Of a stretch of DNA of 64,000 nt, positions 1-8,851 are shown piece after piece. Below the pieces are notes generated by a model that worked only from the letters and a program-made list of their open reading frames with translations, ran no database searches and was not told the DNA's origin. How positions within the stretch are numbered: position 1 is the stretch's first letter; the number at the start of each line of letters is the position of its first letter. Made by a program: the position numbers and the translations under genes. Source of the stretch: Vulcanisaeta souniana JCM 11219. GTDB lineage: Archaea > Thermoproteota > Thermoprotei > Thermoproteales > Thermocladiaceae. The stretch covers positions 558,001 through 622,000 of the forward strand of contig NZ_AP026830.1 in the NCBI RefSeq assembly GCF_026000775.1, written 5' to 3'.

Positions 1-57
1 CACAGTACATATGCACCAAGTAGTATGTACCATAGAATTACGAAGATTATGTAATTT

Positions 58-162
58 ATGACCTTTGATGGTATTATATTGAGGAATAATGAGAAGATTA
101 TTAATATTATTGTGCCTTTAATAATTGTCTTCGTGATCACAGGCTTAATGCAATTATTGTAA
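58..162 (+). CDS. possible small single-pass membrane protein
   Basis: An open frame of 34 residues begins at ATG 58. Its second half is one hydrophobic stretch (about residues 13-34) that could span the membrane. The same frame is open from base 1 to a stop at 52-54, so bases 1-54 may be the tail of a gene lying before the window. I recognise no family and see no clear TATA element, so this may be chance coding. The stretch up to 233 otherwise holds only the promoter of the ABC operon, with a TTTAAAAA element at about 192-199. Confidence 0.2.
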   Translation: MTFDGIILRNNEKIINIIVPLIIVFVITGLMQLL

Positions 163-233
163 CTTGGCATTTAGGCATTGTTAATGAAGTAAGACTTTAA
201 AAACAATTAGAATCATATATTAAATCATTAAAT

Positions 234-1208
234 ATGGCGCTTATTGAGGTCAGGAACTTAAGTGTGGCCTATAAGACGCCGCTTGGTATTGTCCATGCGC
301 TTGAGGACGTCACCTTTAATGTCAATAGAGGTGAATCATTAGCAGTTGTAGGCGAATCCGGAAGCGGTAAGTCAACACTTGCATTAGCCGTGGCTAGGCT
401 ACTACCGCCAAACGCGGTGTATGTTAATGGATCTATAATGTTTGACGGTCTTAATCTATTGAGTATGGACAATGACGAGGTTAGGAAAATAAGGGGCACC
501 GGCATATTTATGGTGTTTCAGGAGCCAGCCACTAGCCTAAACCCTGTGTTTAAGATCAAGGAACAATTGCTGGAGGCATTAAGGGTAAGGTATGAGAGGG
601 AGGGTAATAGTTTTGATGAGCATAAGGCCATTGATGAGATAATGAGAGTTCTAAGGGATGTTAGGATGACCGATCCTGAATTAATAATTGATCGATATCC
701 TCACCAATTATCTGGCGGGCAAATACAGAGGGTTATGATAGCCATGGGACTCCTCATGAGGCCTAAGTTGTATATTGCTGATGAACCCACGTCGGCGCTT
801 GATGTTACTGTACAAGCGCAAATACTTAAGCTACTTAGGGATCTAAAGAGGGAATATGGGATTTCAATTCTATTCATAACACATGATATAGCGGTTGCAT
901 CAATAATAGGTGATTCAATCATGGTATTATATGCTGGGCAATTAATGGAGTTGGGTGCCATGAAGGACATTATTTATGAGCCAAGGCATCCATATACGCA
1001 GGCATTGCTGAATAGCATACCTAGGGTAAGTAAGGCTGAGGGTAAATTACCAATGATAGGTGGTTCCGTACCCAACCTATTGAATCCCCCGTCAGGCTGT
1101 AGGTTCCACCCAAGATGTCCAAGTGCCAAGGATGTATGTAGCAAGGTGGTTCCAAGTCTTGTTAGGGTGGGTAATGTATATGTGAGGTGTCACTTGTATG
1201 GTCAATGA
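234..1208 (+). CDS. oligopeptide/dipeptide ABC transporter ATPase, OppD/DppD type
   Basis: This is one of the two cytoplasmic ATPases that power a peptide importer of the Opp/Dpp family. Visible motifs are Walker A (GESGSGKST, residues 40-48), the Q-loop in VFQEPATSLNP, the signature LSGGQ near residue 162, and Walker B with D-loop (YIADEPTSALD). The C-terminal PPSGCRFHPRCPSAKDVC segment is the Cys-rich oligo_HPY tail typical of OppD/OppF. The length of 324 residues is normal for the family. The start sits about 35 bases after a TTTAAAAA element, suggesting a very short leader. It is the first gene of the transporter cluster and its last 11 bases overlap the second ATPase, so the two are probably translationally coupled. 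The substrate is inferred from family membership only. Confidence 0.95.
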   Translation: MALIEVRNLSVAYKTPLGIVHALEDVTFNVNRGESLAVVGESGSGKSTLALAVARLLPPNAVYVNGSIMFDGLNLLSMDNDEVRKIRGTGIFMVFQEPATSLNPVFKIKEQLLEALRVRYEREGNSFDEHKAIDEIMRVLRDVRMTDPELIIDRYPHQLSGGQIQRVMIAMGLLMRPKLYIADEPTSALDVTVQAQILKLLRDLKREYGISILFITHDIAVASIIGDSIMVLYAGQLMELGAMKDIIYEPRHPYTQALLNSIPRVSKAEGKLPMIGGSVPNLLNPPSGCRFHPRCPSAKDVCSKVVPSLVRVGNVYVRCHLYGQ

Positions 1209-2181
1209 TGTGATCATAAGCACTGAGCACTTGACAAAGGTGTTTTTGGCCAAGAATTATGGTATAATAAATAAGATACTAATGGAAAAACCGCTCTTTG
1301 TTAGGGCCGTGGATGACGTAAATATTGAAATCATAAAAGGAAAAACAACGGCACTAGTTGGCGAATCCGGAAGCGGAAAAACAACATTGGGCAGGTTGTT
1401 GGTTACGCTTGAACGCCCTACATCAGGCAAGATATACTTCCATGATATTGACATTACTAGTGCAAGAGGTAGGAATTTACAAAACATAAGGGCAAGGCTG
1501 CAAATGGTGTTTCAGGATCCGTATTCAAGCCTTAACCCGGTAATGAAAATTAGGGACATAATAGGAGAACCACTAAGAAATAGGGGCGTTAAGGGTAAGG
1601 AACTTGACGAAGCAGTGGCTAAAATGATGCATGAGGTTGGCTTGGACTTCTCATCATTAGCAACAAGAAGACCAAGCGAATTATCAGGTGGACAAAGACA
1701 AAGAGTTGCGATTGCAAGGGCTTTAATCACTAATCCAGAGTTCGTGGTTCTTGATGAACCAACCTCGGCACTAGATGTCTCTACACAGGCCCAGGTACTT
1801 AATTTACTACTTGACTTACAACAGCGCCATAACCTGACATACCTACTAATAACCCATAATATAGCTGTGGCTAGGTACATGAGTGATATCTCTATGATTA
1901 TGTACATGGGCAAGATAATGGAAATAGGAGAGTCTGGGGTAATTCTCAAGGAACCGTTGCATCCATATACGCAGGCTCTCATAGAATCAGTACCTGATAT
2001 AACCAAGCCGGATTTAAAACCACCAACTGGGGAGGTCGGTAGTCTCGTTAGTCCACCAAAGGGATGCAGATTTTACCCAAGATGTCCCTTTAGAATGGAT
2101 ATTTGCAAAGAAAAGGAACCGCCCATGATGAAAACAGAGAAGGACATTAGGGTTTCATGCTGGTTATATGTAAAGAAATAA
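1198..2181 (+). CDS. oligopeptide/dipeptide ABC transporter ATPase, OppF/DppF type
   Basis: This is the second ATPase of the peptide importer and the presumed heterodimer partner of the gene at 234-1208. It has Walker A (GESGSGKTT, about residues 55-63), signature LSGGQRQRVAIARAL and Walker B VVLDEPTSALDVSTQAQ. The C-terminal oligo_HPY segment is PPKGCRFYPRCPFRMDIC. At 327 residues it is full length. It starts 11 bases inside the preceding gene and ends 126 bases before the binding protein, which has its own TATA element. OppF-type proteins recognise the same importer complex on the cytoplasmic face. Confidence 0.95.
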   Translation: MVNDVIISTEHLTKVFLAKNYGIINKILMEKPLFVRAVDDVNIEIIKGKTTALVGESGSGKTTLGRLLVTLERPTSGKIYFHDIDITSARGRNLQNIRARLQMVFQDPYSSLNPVMKIRDIIGEPLRNRGVKGKELDEAVAKMMHEVGLDFSSLATRRPSELSGGQRQRVAIARALITNPEFVVLDEPTSALDVSTQAQVLNLLLDLQQRHNLTYLLITHNIAVARYMSDISMIMYMGKIMEIGESGVILKEPLHPYTQALIESVPDITKPDLKPPTGEVGSLVSPPKGCRFYPRCPFRMDICKEKEPPMMKTEKDIRVSCWLYVKK

Positions 2182-2307
2182 CTTCATACAATGTCCGTAT
2201 TATGAAATGCATTTTTCACATAGAATTAATAATTAGTGTAATAATTATTTTATAATTGAATTGAACATGAAAAACTTAAAAACTAATTAATAATTATAGT
2301 TAGTAAT

Positions 2308-4338
2308 ATGACGAGAAGAGGACTGTCAAAAAGCGCGACAATAGCCATTGCAGTGGTTATAGTGATAATAGTGATTGGTGTGATAGCCTATATGTTATAT
2401 AAACCGCCTACTAAGGTCTCAAAACCGGTCACGCCGTCGAATGTTACAACGGTCACTTCAACAACGACCACCACAGTAACGCCGCCATCAAATAATACAC
2501 TGGTTATTGCAGAGACGACACCACCAGATAGCTTAGACCCCGCAATAGCTGCATATACCCAGGACATGGAGGTATTGTATTCATGCTACCAAACATTGGT
2601 AATATACAATGGCACAGATCCATCGACTTTCTTGCCATCCCTAGCCTACAACTGGACAATATCCAATAATTATCTCAACTGGACCTTCCACATAAGGCAG
2701 GGAGCATATTTCCAAAATGGCGACCAAATAAACGCAACAACTGTTTGGTTCAGTATTTATAGGTCAATAGTCATGAATCAATTTGGTGCGTTCAACTTCC
2801 TCGACTTGCTGTACAACGGGACAACGGCCAGCATGACTGGTTATGCCACTCCCTGGGGTGTTTGTCGTGCTATGGAGCAGATCTTTGGTCTTCAGTTTCC
2901 GAATCCGCAGACCAACTTGACTGGATATGAGGAGGAGTGTGCCTATGCCTTGGCAAATGTACTAAGTAACTTCAATGTGCATAACCAGTCAATAGTGGAA
3001 TTAATGGAATACCCGGACCAAGCGGCAGTGGTTAAGGGACCATATGAAATACAATTCAATCTGCTAGCGCCATACTATGACTATTTAGGTGTGATGGCTG
3101 GTTCATGGGCCATGATTGTTGATCCAACATTTGTTGACCAAAATGGTGGTGTTCAACCAGATTCAACAACATCCTACTTAAGCACAAACATGCTTTGTAG
3201 CGGGCCATATACGCTTAAGCAGTACATACCGGGTGAGGAATTGGTACTAACGGCAAATCCAAACTACTGGGCTGCGAAGAATCCACCGAACTTCATGCTA
3301 ACGCCAGCCCATATTCAGAATATAGTTATTAAGTACTACACGAGCTTTGACGAACAAATATTGGCATTCAAGACGGGATCTGCGCAGGCAATAGATACTA
3401 GTCCACATGAATCACCGCCACCAATATATCTATCAACGGTTTTATCAATACCAAACATAGTCATGTATGGACCTGTCTGGTCAGGCGGTGACGTATTCCT
3501 GGTATTCGACACACAGAGATATCCATATAACTTAACCGTAGTGAGGGAGGCATTTGCATACGCGATTAACACTACGGAGATAATAAATACGGTACTAAAG
3601 GGATTTGGCGCTCCATTCCTTGGTCCAATACCACCATACCCATCCAACCCATATTACAACCCAGGCAACCTGCCTCTATATCCCTATGATCCTAACAAGG
3701 CAATTGAATTACTAGCGAGTGCCGGGTTCCAACTTACATTACCAAATGGGACCGTAATTAATCCAAACGGTAAACCATTAACTGTACACCTATGGTACAT
3801 AAGTACAGACTTAACATTTACGCAGGAAGTTCAAATGGTACAGCAAATGCTTAGCAACATTGGTGTTAATGTAATACTCGAGGGCGTGCCTGTGAGTTAC
3901 TTAGTTTCTGCGATGGAGAATCCACCAACTTCACCGCAATACCCAGGATTCTTCCTACTTGATTGGTACCCAGACTGGTGGGACCCAGTGGCTCAGGAGG
4001 CATGGTTCATACTAAATGTTGATTTCGGAGGCATTACTGGCAATGAGGCTTGGTACAATAACTCACTGGTCAATACCTTGACCACGGAGGCCGTATTCAC
4101 GACCAACATAACGCAGAGAGTTGGATTTATGGAGCAAATCTACGCCCAGGTATATAAGGATGTACCATATATATGGCTATATGAACCAGCATTCTATGGC
4201 TTTACATACAAGTATGTTTGCGGTGTACTTGTCAACCCATTGATTACTGGTTTCTACTACCCAACAATGTATCTCTATAACGGGACAGGTACATGCATAA
4301 ACTATACACCAATATATACAACAACGGGTAGTTCGTAG
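2308..4338 (+). CDS. extracellular peptide-binding protein of the ABC transporter (SBP family 5)
   Basis: This is the substrate-capturing component of the importer, predicted to be displayed on the outer face of the membrane. A charged start (MTRRGLSKS) leads into one hydrophobic helix (about residues 10-32). A Thr/Pro/Ser-rich linker of about 40 residues follows, then a family 5 solute-binding domain beginning near residue 65 (NNTLVIAETTPPDSLDPA). There is no lipobox cysteine. The N-terminus looks like a membrane anchor or a class III (pilin-like) signal peptide, as known for crenarchaeal binding proteins. A TATA element (ACTTAAAAAC, about 2273-2282) lies about 30 bases before the ATG, so the abundant binding protein probably has its own leaderless transcript. 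At 676 residues it is a typical size for archaeal family members. Confidence 0.93.
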   Translation: MTRRGLSKSATIAIAVVIVIIVIGVIAYMLYKPPTKVSKPVTPSNVTTVTSTTTTTVTPPSNNTLVIAETTPPDSLDPAIAAYTQDMEVLYSCYQTLVIYNGTDPSTFLPSLAYNWTISNNYLNWTFHIRQGAYFQNGDQINATTVWFSIYRSIVMNQFGAFNFLDLLYNGTTASMTGYATPWGVCRAMEQIFGLQFPNPQTNLTGYEEECAYALANVLSNFNVHNQSIVELMEYPDQAAVVKGPYEIQFNLLAPYYDYLGVMAGSWAMIVDPTFVDQNGGVQPDSTTSYLSTNMLCSGPYTLKQYIPGEELVLTANPNYWAAKNPPNFMLTPAHIQNIVIKYYTSFDEQILAFKTGSAQAIDTSPHESPPPIYLSTVLSIPNIVMYGPVWSGGDVFLVFDTQRYPYNLTVVREAFAYAINTTEIINTVLKGFGAPFLGPIPPYPSNPYYNPGNLPLYPYDPNKAIELLASAGFQLTLPNGTVINPNGKPLTVHLWYISTDLTFTQEVQMVQQMLSNIGVNVILEGVPVSYLVSAMENPPTSPQYPGFFLLDWYPDWWDPVAQEAWFILNVDFGGITGNEAWYNNSLVNTLTTEAVFTTNITQRVGFMEQIYAQVYKDVPYIWLYEPAFYGFTYKYVCGVLVNPLITGFYYPTMYLYNGTGTCINYTPIYTTTGSS

Positions 4339-4396
4339 TAAATATTATCCAAATAAATGAGTTAAACTTAAAAATCAGCTATTATTTTTTGTAATA

Positions 4397-5410
4397 ATGG
4401 GTCTTGCATCTTTTCTAATAAGGAGGAGTATAAATATGGTAATTACGGTGTTCGGTGTGATATTCATAATGTTCATAATAACCCATGTAATAACCCCAAA
4501 CCCAGCAGTCGCATGGGCAGGTCCGCATCCTATACCATCAATAGTTGAGGCAATAACTAAGGAGTATCACTTGAATGATCCCGTTTATGTTCAGTTCTAT
4601 TACTTCATAATGGCCGTACTAGAAGGAAACTGGGGTGAGGACCCCATGTACCACCAACCAATAATACAGTTAATAGACGTTTACTTTCCAAGGACTCTTG
4701 AGCTTACGATATTTGCCATGATCGTTATAATAGTAGTAGGTATCCTGACGGGCGCTATAGCTGCTGTACACAGAAATACGCCAACGGATTACACAATTAG
4801 GGCATTCTATCTAGTGACTTGGTCTATGCCGCCATTCCTCGTCGCTATGCTTCTTCAATTAGCAATAGCATACGGATTGAAACTCCTGCCGGCCACTGGG
4901 CTTGCGAATCCATTGTTAACCCCACCAAAGCCAATAACGGGTATGCCAACGGTTGATGCATTAATTGAGGGTGATTGGGTATACTTCTGGTCGAGTCTTA
5001 GGCATTTAATTTTACCGGCTACCGCGCTGGCTCTTGTGGCGTTTGGTATAATATCCAGGCTCATTAGGAATGGAATGATTGACATTGCCTCAAAGCCCTT
5101 CATAAGGACTGCAATAATGAAGGGACTTAAGGAGAGAGATGTTGTTTTTAGGCATATGCTGAGGAACGCGCTTATACCAGCAATAACAATACTGGCGTTA
5201 ACATTTGCCTCATTACTCGCTGGGGCGGTTGTTATTGAGGACGTATTCTCATGGACAGGAATGGGTTGGCTACTAACACAGGCTCTTTACCAGCAGGATT
5301 ACCCCTTGGTGATGGCTGGGACGTTCATAGTAGCCATTGGCGTAGTCATACTAAATCTAATAGCTGATATATTATATGCCATTGTAGACCCGAGGATAAA
5401 GCTTGAGTAG
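4397..5410 (+). CDS. peptide ABC transporter permease, DppB/OppB type
   Basis: This is a membrane permease of the importer. It is 337 residues with about six hydrophobic segments. The start RRSINMVITVFGVIFIMFIITHV is characteristic of DppB. The C-terminal half carries the ATPase-contacting EAA-like loop (KGLKERDVVFRHMLRNALIPA). The protein forms one half of the translocation channel with the permease encoded next. A TATA element (ACTTAAAAAT) lies near 4367-4376, about 25 bases before the ATG. The two permeases therefore probably have a promoter separate from that of the binding protein. The stop is 8 bases before the next start. Confidence 0.95.
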   Translation: MGLASFLIRRSINMVITVFGVIFIMFIITHVITPNPAVAWAGPHPIPSIVEAITKEYHLNDPVYVQFYYFIMAVLEGNWGEDPMYHQPIIQLIDVYFPRTLELTIFAMIVIIVVGILTGAIAAVHRNTPTDYTIRAFYLVTWSMPPFLVAMLLQLAIAYGLKLLPATGLANPLLTPPKPITGMPTVDALIEGDWVYFWSSLRHLILPATALALVAFGIISRLIRNGMIDIASKPFIRTAIMKGLKERDVVFRHMLRNALIPAITILALTFASLLAGAVVIEDVFSWTGMGWLLTQALYQQDYPLVMAGTFIVAIGVVILNLIADILYAIVDPRIKLE

Positions 5411-5418
5411 GTGGTACT

Positions 5419-6348
5419 ATGTCAACACAAGTTACCATTACCAGAGAACGCAGACAATCAACATTAAGGCTATTCATGACCTACATGATTCATAACCCAC
5501 CAGCACTAATTGGTTTTATAATAACGGTGGTATTCTACGGTTGGGCAATAATAGAAGGAACCCTACAATTACTAGGTATGGTTCTCCACAACCCAGTACT
5601 TGGATGGGTATTACTACCCTATAATCCCTTTGCGGTTAAATACGCTGCTGCCTTTAAATCACCATCTATTACTCATCTATTTGGTACCGACAATCTAGGC
5701 AGGGACTTATTTAGTGAAATACTCTATGGTACGCCAACCGAGGCATTAATATCAATTCTCGTCGTGGGCTCGGCAATTCTCATAGGAGGCCTAATAGGCA
5801 TGATCTCTGGATACTTTGGCAAGTACGTCGAGGAAGCTGGTATGAGAGTTACTGACATGTTCTTGGCATTTCCAGCAATAATACTCGCACTTGCAGTGGA
5901 GGCAGCCATAGGTAGGGGCGCCATAAATGCCGCAATAGCCTTAATGGTTGTCTGGTGGCCAACCTATGCAAGGCTCTTTAGGGCTGAGACCCTTAGGGTG
6001 AAGACCCAATACTTCATTGACGCCGCAAAACTTTCTGGCTCAAACACAATGAGTATAGTATTTAGGCACATATTTCCAAATGTACTGACCCCAGTCATTT
6101 CCTATGCAACGATAGACCTGGGAAACGTAATACTATCGTACTCAATAATAAGCTTCCTAGGCTTTGGAGTACCACCACCATACCCAGAGTGGGGTAGGCT
6201 CGTGTCCGAGGGCTTCCAGTACTTCCCAGCACCAGCCTGGTGGTACGCAATAATACCCGGCGTGATAATAACAATAGTAGTAATTGGACTCGCGCTTCTT
6301 GGTGATGGAATATCAGAGTACATAACAAGCGGAGGCATAACAGCATAA
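5419..6348 (+). CDS. peptide ABC transporter permease, DppC/OppC type
   Basis: This is the second permease subunit of the importer, 309 residues. It has an N-terminal membrane segment followed by the family hallmark FGTDNLGRDLFSEILYGT (near residue 88) and five further hydrophobic segments. An EAA-like loop (KLSGSNTMSIVFRHIFPNVLTPV) contacts the ATPases. The start is chosen because a Shine-Dalgarno-like AGGTGG lies 5-10 bases upstream, as expected for an internal operon gene in this leaderless-prone genome. It is the last gene of the transporter cluster. Confidence 0.95.
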   Translation: MSTQVTITRERRQSTLRLFMTYMIHNPPALIGFIITVVFYGWAIIEGTLQLLGMVLHNPVLGWVLLPYNPFAVKYAAAFKSPSITHLFGTDNLGRDLFSEILYGTPTEALISILVVGSAILIGGLIGMISGYFGKYVEEAGMRVTDMFLAFPAIILALAVEAAIGRGAINAAIALMVVWWPTYARLFRAETLRVKTQYFIDAAKLSGSNTMSIVFRHIFPNVLTPVISYATIDLGNVILSYSIISFLGFGVPPPYPEWGRLVSEGFQYFPAPAWWYAIIPGVIITIVVIGLALLGDGISEYITSGGITA

Positions 6349-6673
6349 TACCTCAATTCTTATAACCAAAACCATTCAGTAAGGATGTCCCTCATCAACA
6401 TCAGGGTCTAGGAATTCATCAAAGAATAATAGCATTACTAAGTATTTAAGGCTTTCCCAATTTATGAAACATCAAATTAGCCACCAAACCTGCTAAGTGG
6501 TCAGGCATCGAACAATCTAACTCTCTTATTAACATAAGTGCTCATTATTCACGTGCTTATAGCATTTATCCCAAGGTTAAAGTCAACAGTGATCTTTCGC
6601 TTCATTGATCCAAATACTGGGCTCTCGCCACGACATAGCCATGAAATCAACCCTAATAGGTCACTCCTTATAA
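6349..6673. other. intergenic stretch without a convincing gene
   Basis: No frame of useful length is open here. On the minus strand, between about 6530 and 6660, short open pieces in different frames could be remnants of a small protein, but none is long enough to assign. The stretch separates the ABC operon from the convergent PaREP1 gene. I see no strong hairpin terminator. Confidence 0.4.
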
Positions 6674-7150
6674 TTACGTAGCACTCAGTGACTTCTTAAC
6701 TTCATTAATTAACTCCTGAATGATGGGAAGTCTAGCCCTAACGTCACCAATGTCAATCCTAACCTCATGAAATCCGTTTACGTGTAGGAAGTAAGCCGTA
6801 TCCCAAGCTCTCCATGCAGTATCTCCTAATCTACGTGCAGCCTTGTCCAGTAGGCTTATGGTCCACCTGCCCTTACTTAAGGCCTCCCTGGCCTCGTCAA
6901 GGCACCTGTCAATCGCCAAAGCCTTAATTGCCTCCTTAACCGCCTTGTAAAGCTTCTCACTCGACTGAACTACATCACCCTTACTAACAAAGCCTAAGCC
7001 CTCATTAAACATGGTCAAAGCTAACTCGGCATGAGCCTTAGCAGCACTTGGTGGGTCAATGTTTAGGTTTACCGTTAATACGTCAATTATGTAATCAATA
7101 TCTAATCCATTCCTCCTAAGGATATTAATTATAGTCTCAGGCAACTCCAC
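6674..7150 (-). CDS. PaREP1 family protein (HEPN-like helical)
   Basis: A 158-residue, mostly helical protein. The segment AKAHAELALTMFNEG followed by DVVQSSEKLYKAVKEAIKALA is the hallmark of the PaREP1 family, first named for repeated paralogues in Pyrobaculum aerophilum and found mostly in Thermoproteales. The family is related in fold to HEPN proteins, but its function is unknown and no catalytic RX4-6H motif is evident here. It stands alone on the minus strand, converging on the peptide-transporter operon. Family members are commonly multicopy and may take part in stress or toxin-like functions, which is inference only. Confidence 0.8.
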   Translation of the reverse strand: MELPETIINILRRNGLDIDYIIDVLTVNLNIDPPSAAKAHAELALTMFNEGLGFVSKGDVVQSSEKLYKAVKEAIKALAIDRCLDEAREALSKGRWTISLLDKAARRLGDTAWRAWDTAYFLHVNGFHEVRIDIGDVRARLPIIQELINEVKKSLSAT

Positions 7151-7398
7151 GCTAATTAATTGCCCAAGATACTATAAAAGCCTTCTTTATATGCGATAAC
7201 TTAAATTGTAAATTGAATGTAAAAGAACCACAACAAAAGATAAATAATGAACCAAGGGTCGCTTTTCATAAAAATATAATCCATTACCATGAACTAACTA
7301 TATATCATAACATACTGTAATTGCGATTCAATGACTGACGCAGAACCTGGATATGAAAACGGTCATGGTTACGAGAACTGTAGGAATTGATTGTAAAG

Positions 7399-7496
7399 TG
7401 GTGGGCCCGGTGGGATTTGAACCCACGACTTCCGCCTCTACACGGAGCCTACGGGTCTGGAGCCCGCCGCTCTGGGCCTTGCTGAGCTACGGGCCC
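7399..7496 (-). tRNA. tRNA-Trp (CCA) with a non-canonical intron in the variable region
   Basis: Read on the minus strand, the acceptor GGGCCCG (7496-7490) pairs with CGGGCCC (7409-7403). It is followed by A73 (7402) and an encoded CCA (7401-7399). The D-arm is GCTC/GAGC. The anticodon arm is GCGGG-CTCCAGA-CCCGT with anticodon CCA at 7460-7458. The T-arm is GTGGG-TTCAAAT-CCCAC. The anticodon loop is uninterrupted, but 24 bases separate the anticodon stem and the T-stem, where tRNA-Trp should have about five. Removing about 19 bases (roughly 7447-7429) leaves the normal variable loop AGGTC. The removed piece folds (CTCCG against CGGAAG), as expected for a bulge-helix-bulge intron. The exact splice sites are inferred. 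Confidence 0.88.
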
Positions 7497-7517
7497 TGTT
7501 AGGTTGTATTCATTGTT

Positions 7518-7537
7518 TGTTTTTTAAGTTTTTTGCG
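7518..7537 (-). promoter_or_regulatory. TATA/BRE promoter of tRNA-Trp
   Basis: Read on the minus strand this is GCAAAAAACTTAAAAAAC: a purine-rich BRE followed by a TTAAAAAA TATA element. It lies about 25-35 bases before the first base of tRNA-Trp (7496), the correct spacing for archaeal transcription starting at or just before the tRNA. Confidence 0.65.
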
Positions 7538-7557
7538 GTGCTTGGTGCGTGTATTGC

Positions 7558-8487
7558 TTAGTATTTGTTGTAGAATGCCTGTCTTAGTGTTGATCCTACT
7601 AGTCCAATTACTGTCCTTGCGTGTGGTATTGGGAATCCGTAGAAGCCGTGGGTTACTCCGTTGAATCTTACGGTTACTGTGGGCACTCCTGCCTCGGCGA
7701 GTTTCACTGCGTAGGTTTCTGCGGAGTCTCTCAGTGGGTCGTACTCGGAGGTTATTACTAGGGCTGGCGGTAGGTTGCTTAGGTTGTCCACGAGTATTGG
7801 TGAGAACCTTGGGTCGAAGGCATCCACTGGGCTCTTTAGGTAGGCTTTGTTAAAAAATGCCATGGATTCACGATCAAGGAATAGGCCTGTGGCGTATTCC
7901 CTAACTGTGTATGATGCCAGGTCGACCCCTACGAATGGGTTTATCAAGACTTGATACTTAAGGCTTGGCCTCAGTCCCTGGTCCCTGGCCATTATTGTCA
8001 CTACGGCGGTCAGGTTACCGCCAGCACTGTCGCCACCAATTGCGACCTTCTCTGGGTCGCCATTAATCTCCCTCGCGTGCTCGAGAACCCATTTTGTCGA
8101 GTCGAAGGAGTCAATTACGGCTGCCGGGAATTTATGCTCAGGGGCTAGCCTATAGTCCACTGAGATTACCACGCAGTCGCAGGCAGTGGCTAACTCCCGG
8201 CATAGTGGGTCATAGGTTTCCACGTCGCCGATGACGAAACCACCGCCGTGGAGGTAAATGAGAACCCCAAAATTAGTGCCTTCTCTGGGTACATAGACCC
8301 TGGCGGGTATTTTTGCTTCAGTGCCTGGTATGGTTATGTCGTAGACCTTATAAATAGGTCTCCTTGGCTGTGACGTGAAAAACGCCCTAAACATCTTCCT
8401 GAACTCATCAAGTGGTATCTTGGTCATTTGGGGCATTACCTTGTTCAGTTCCTCAAGGATTTTCCTAACCGCTGGATCCAAGGGCAT
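7558..8487 (-). CDS. alpha/beta-hydrolase carboxylesterase, hormone-sensitive lipase family
   Basis: A 309-residue carboxylesterase expected to hydrolyse short or medium acyl esters in the cytoplasm. The oxyanion-hole motif HGGG is at residues 80-83. The nucleophile Ser154 is in GGDSAGGN. Catalytic Asp250 (EYDPLRD) and His280 (VTHGF) complete the triad. All match the HSL (family IV) archaeal esterases, whose usual length is 300-315. The N-terminal cap helix (MPLDPAVRKILEELNKV) is also typical. A possible TATA element (ACTTTTAGA) lies about 25-30 bases before the ATG. The gene ends 61 bases before the tRNA-Trp gene on the same strand and has no obvious functional partner. Confidence 0.93.
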   Translation of the reverse strand: MPLDPAVRKILEELNKVMPQMTKIPLDEFRKMFRAFFTSQPRRPIYKVYDITIPGTEAKIPARVYVPREGTNFGVLIYLHGGGFVIGDVETYDPLCRELATACDCVVISVDYRLAPEHKFPAAVIDSFDSTKWVLEHAREINGDPEKVAIGGDSAGGNLTAVVTIMARDQGLRPSLKYQVLINPFVGVDLASYTVREYATGLFLDRESMAFFNKAYLKSPVDAFDPRFSPILVDNLSNLPPALVITSEYDPLRDSAETYAVKLAEAGVPTVTVRFNGVTHGFYGFPIPHARTVIGLVGSTLRQAFYNKY

Positions 8488-8560
8488 ATATATCGGCTCA
8501 GGTTAAGACTCTAAAAGTGTTTGCTCTATATAGGCATTAAACTAATATAAAAAAGTACCA

Positions 8561-8845
8561 TTAATGGCTCCAACCCCGCCTCCTCCTATGTCTATGCCTG
8601 GCTGGTTCTGGTCTCGATATGATGGATACGAGGGTACTAGATGCAGTATCAGCATCAAGCACAATTACGGGCCCATCCTCCCTCTGAACAAGGACCGGGC
8701 CACAGGGAGTACTTATTAGTACTTTAACAACTGAACCAGTCGTTAAGCCGAGGTCTATTAACCTATCGCTACTGGGCTTGACTATTTTCACCAGTGAGTT
8801 GTTTGGTGCTCTATTTATTGGTATGTGCTCGTTATTTACGTTCAT
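8561..8845 (-). CDS. feoA: FeoA-domain protein, ferrous iron uptake accessory
   Basis: A 94-residue SH3-like FeoA domain. The core is NSLVKIVKPSSDRLIDLGLTTGSVVKVL, followed by GPVLVQREDGPVIVLDADTASSTLV, which matches the family pattern for proteins that modulate FeoB. The C-terminus ends in a basic His/Arg-rich tail (RHRHRRRRGWSH), a possible metal- or nucleic-acid-contacting extension. It lies 6 bases downstream of feoB and is surely cotranscribed. Placing feoA after feoB is the reverse of the usual bacterial order. Confidence 0.9.
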   Translation of the reverse strand: MNVNNEHIPINRAPNNSLVKIVKPSSDRLIDLGLTTGSVVKVLISTPCGPVLVQREDGPVIVLDADTASSTLVSIISRPEPARHRHRRRRGWSH

Positions 8846-8851
8846 ATTGAA

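Noticed and set aside
6530-6660. Minus-strand HEPN or nucleotidyltransferase remnant near the PaREP1 gene
   Set aside because: The open pieces are under 35 codons and in different frames; the resemblance is too weak to claim.
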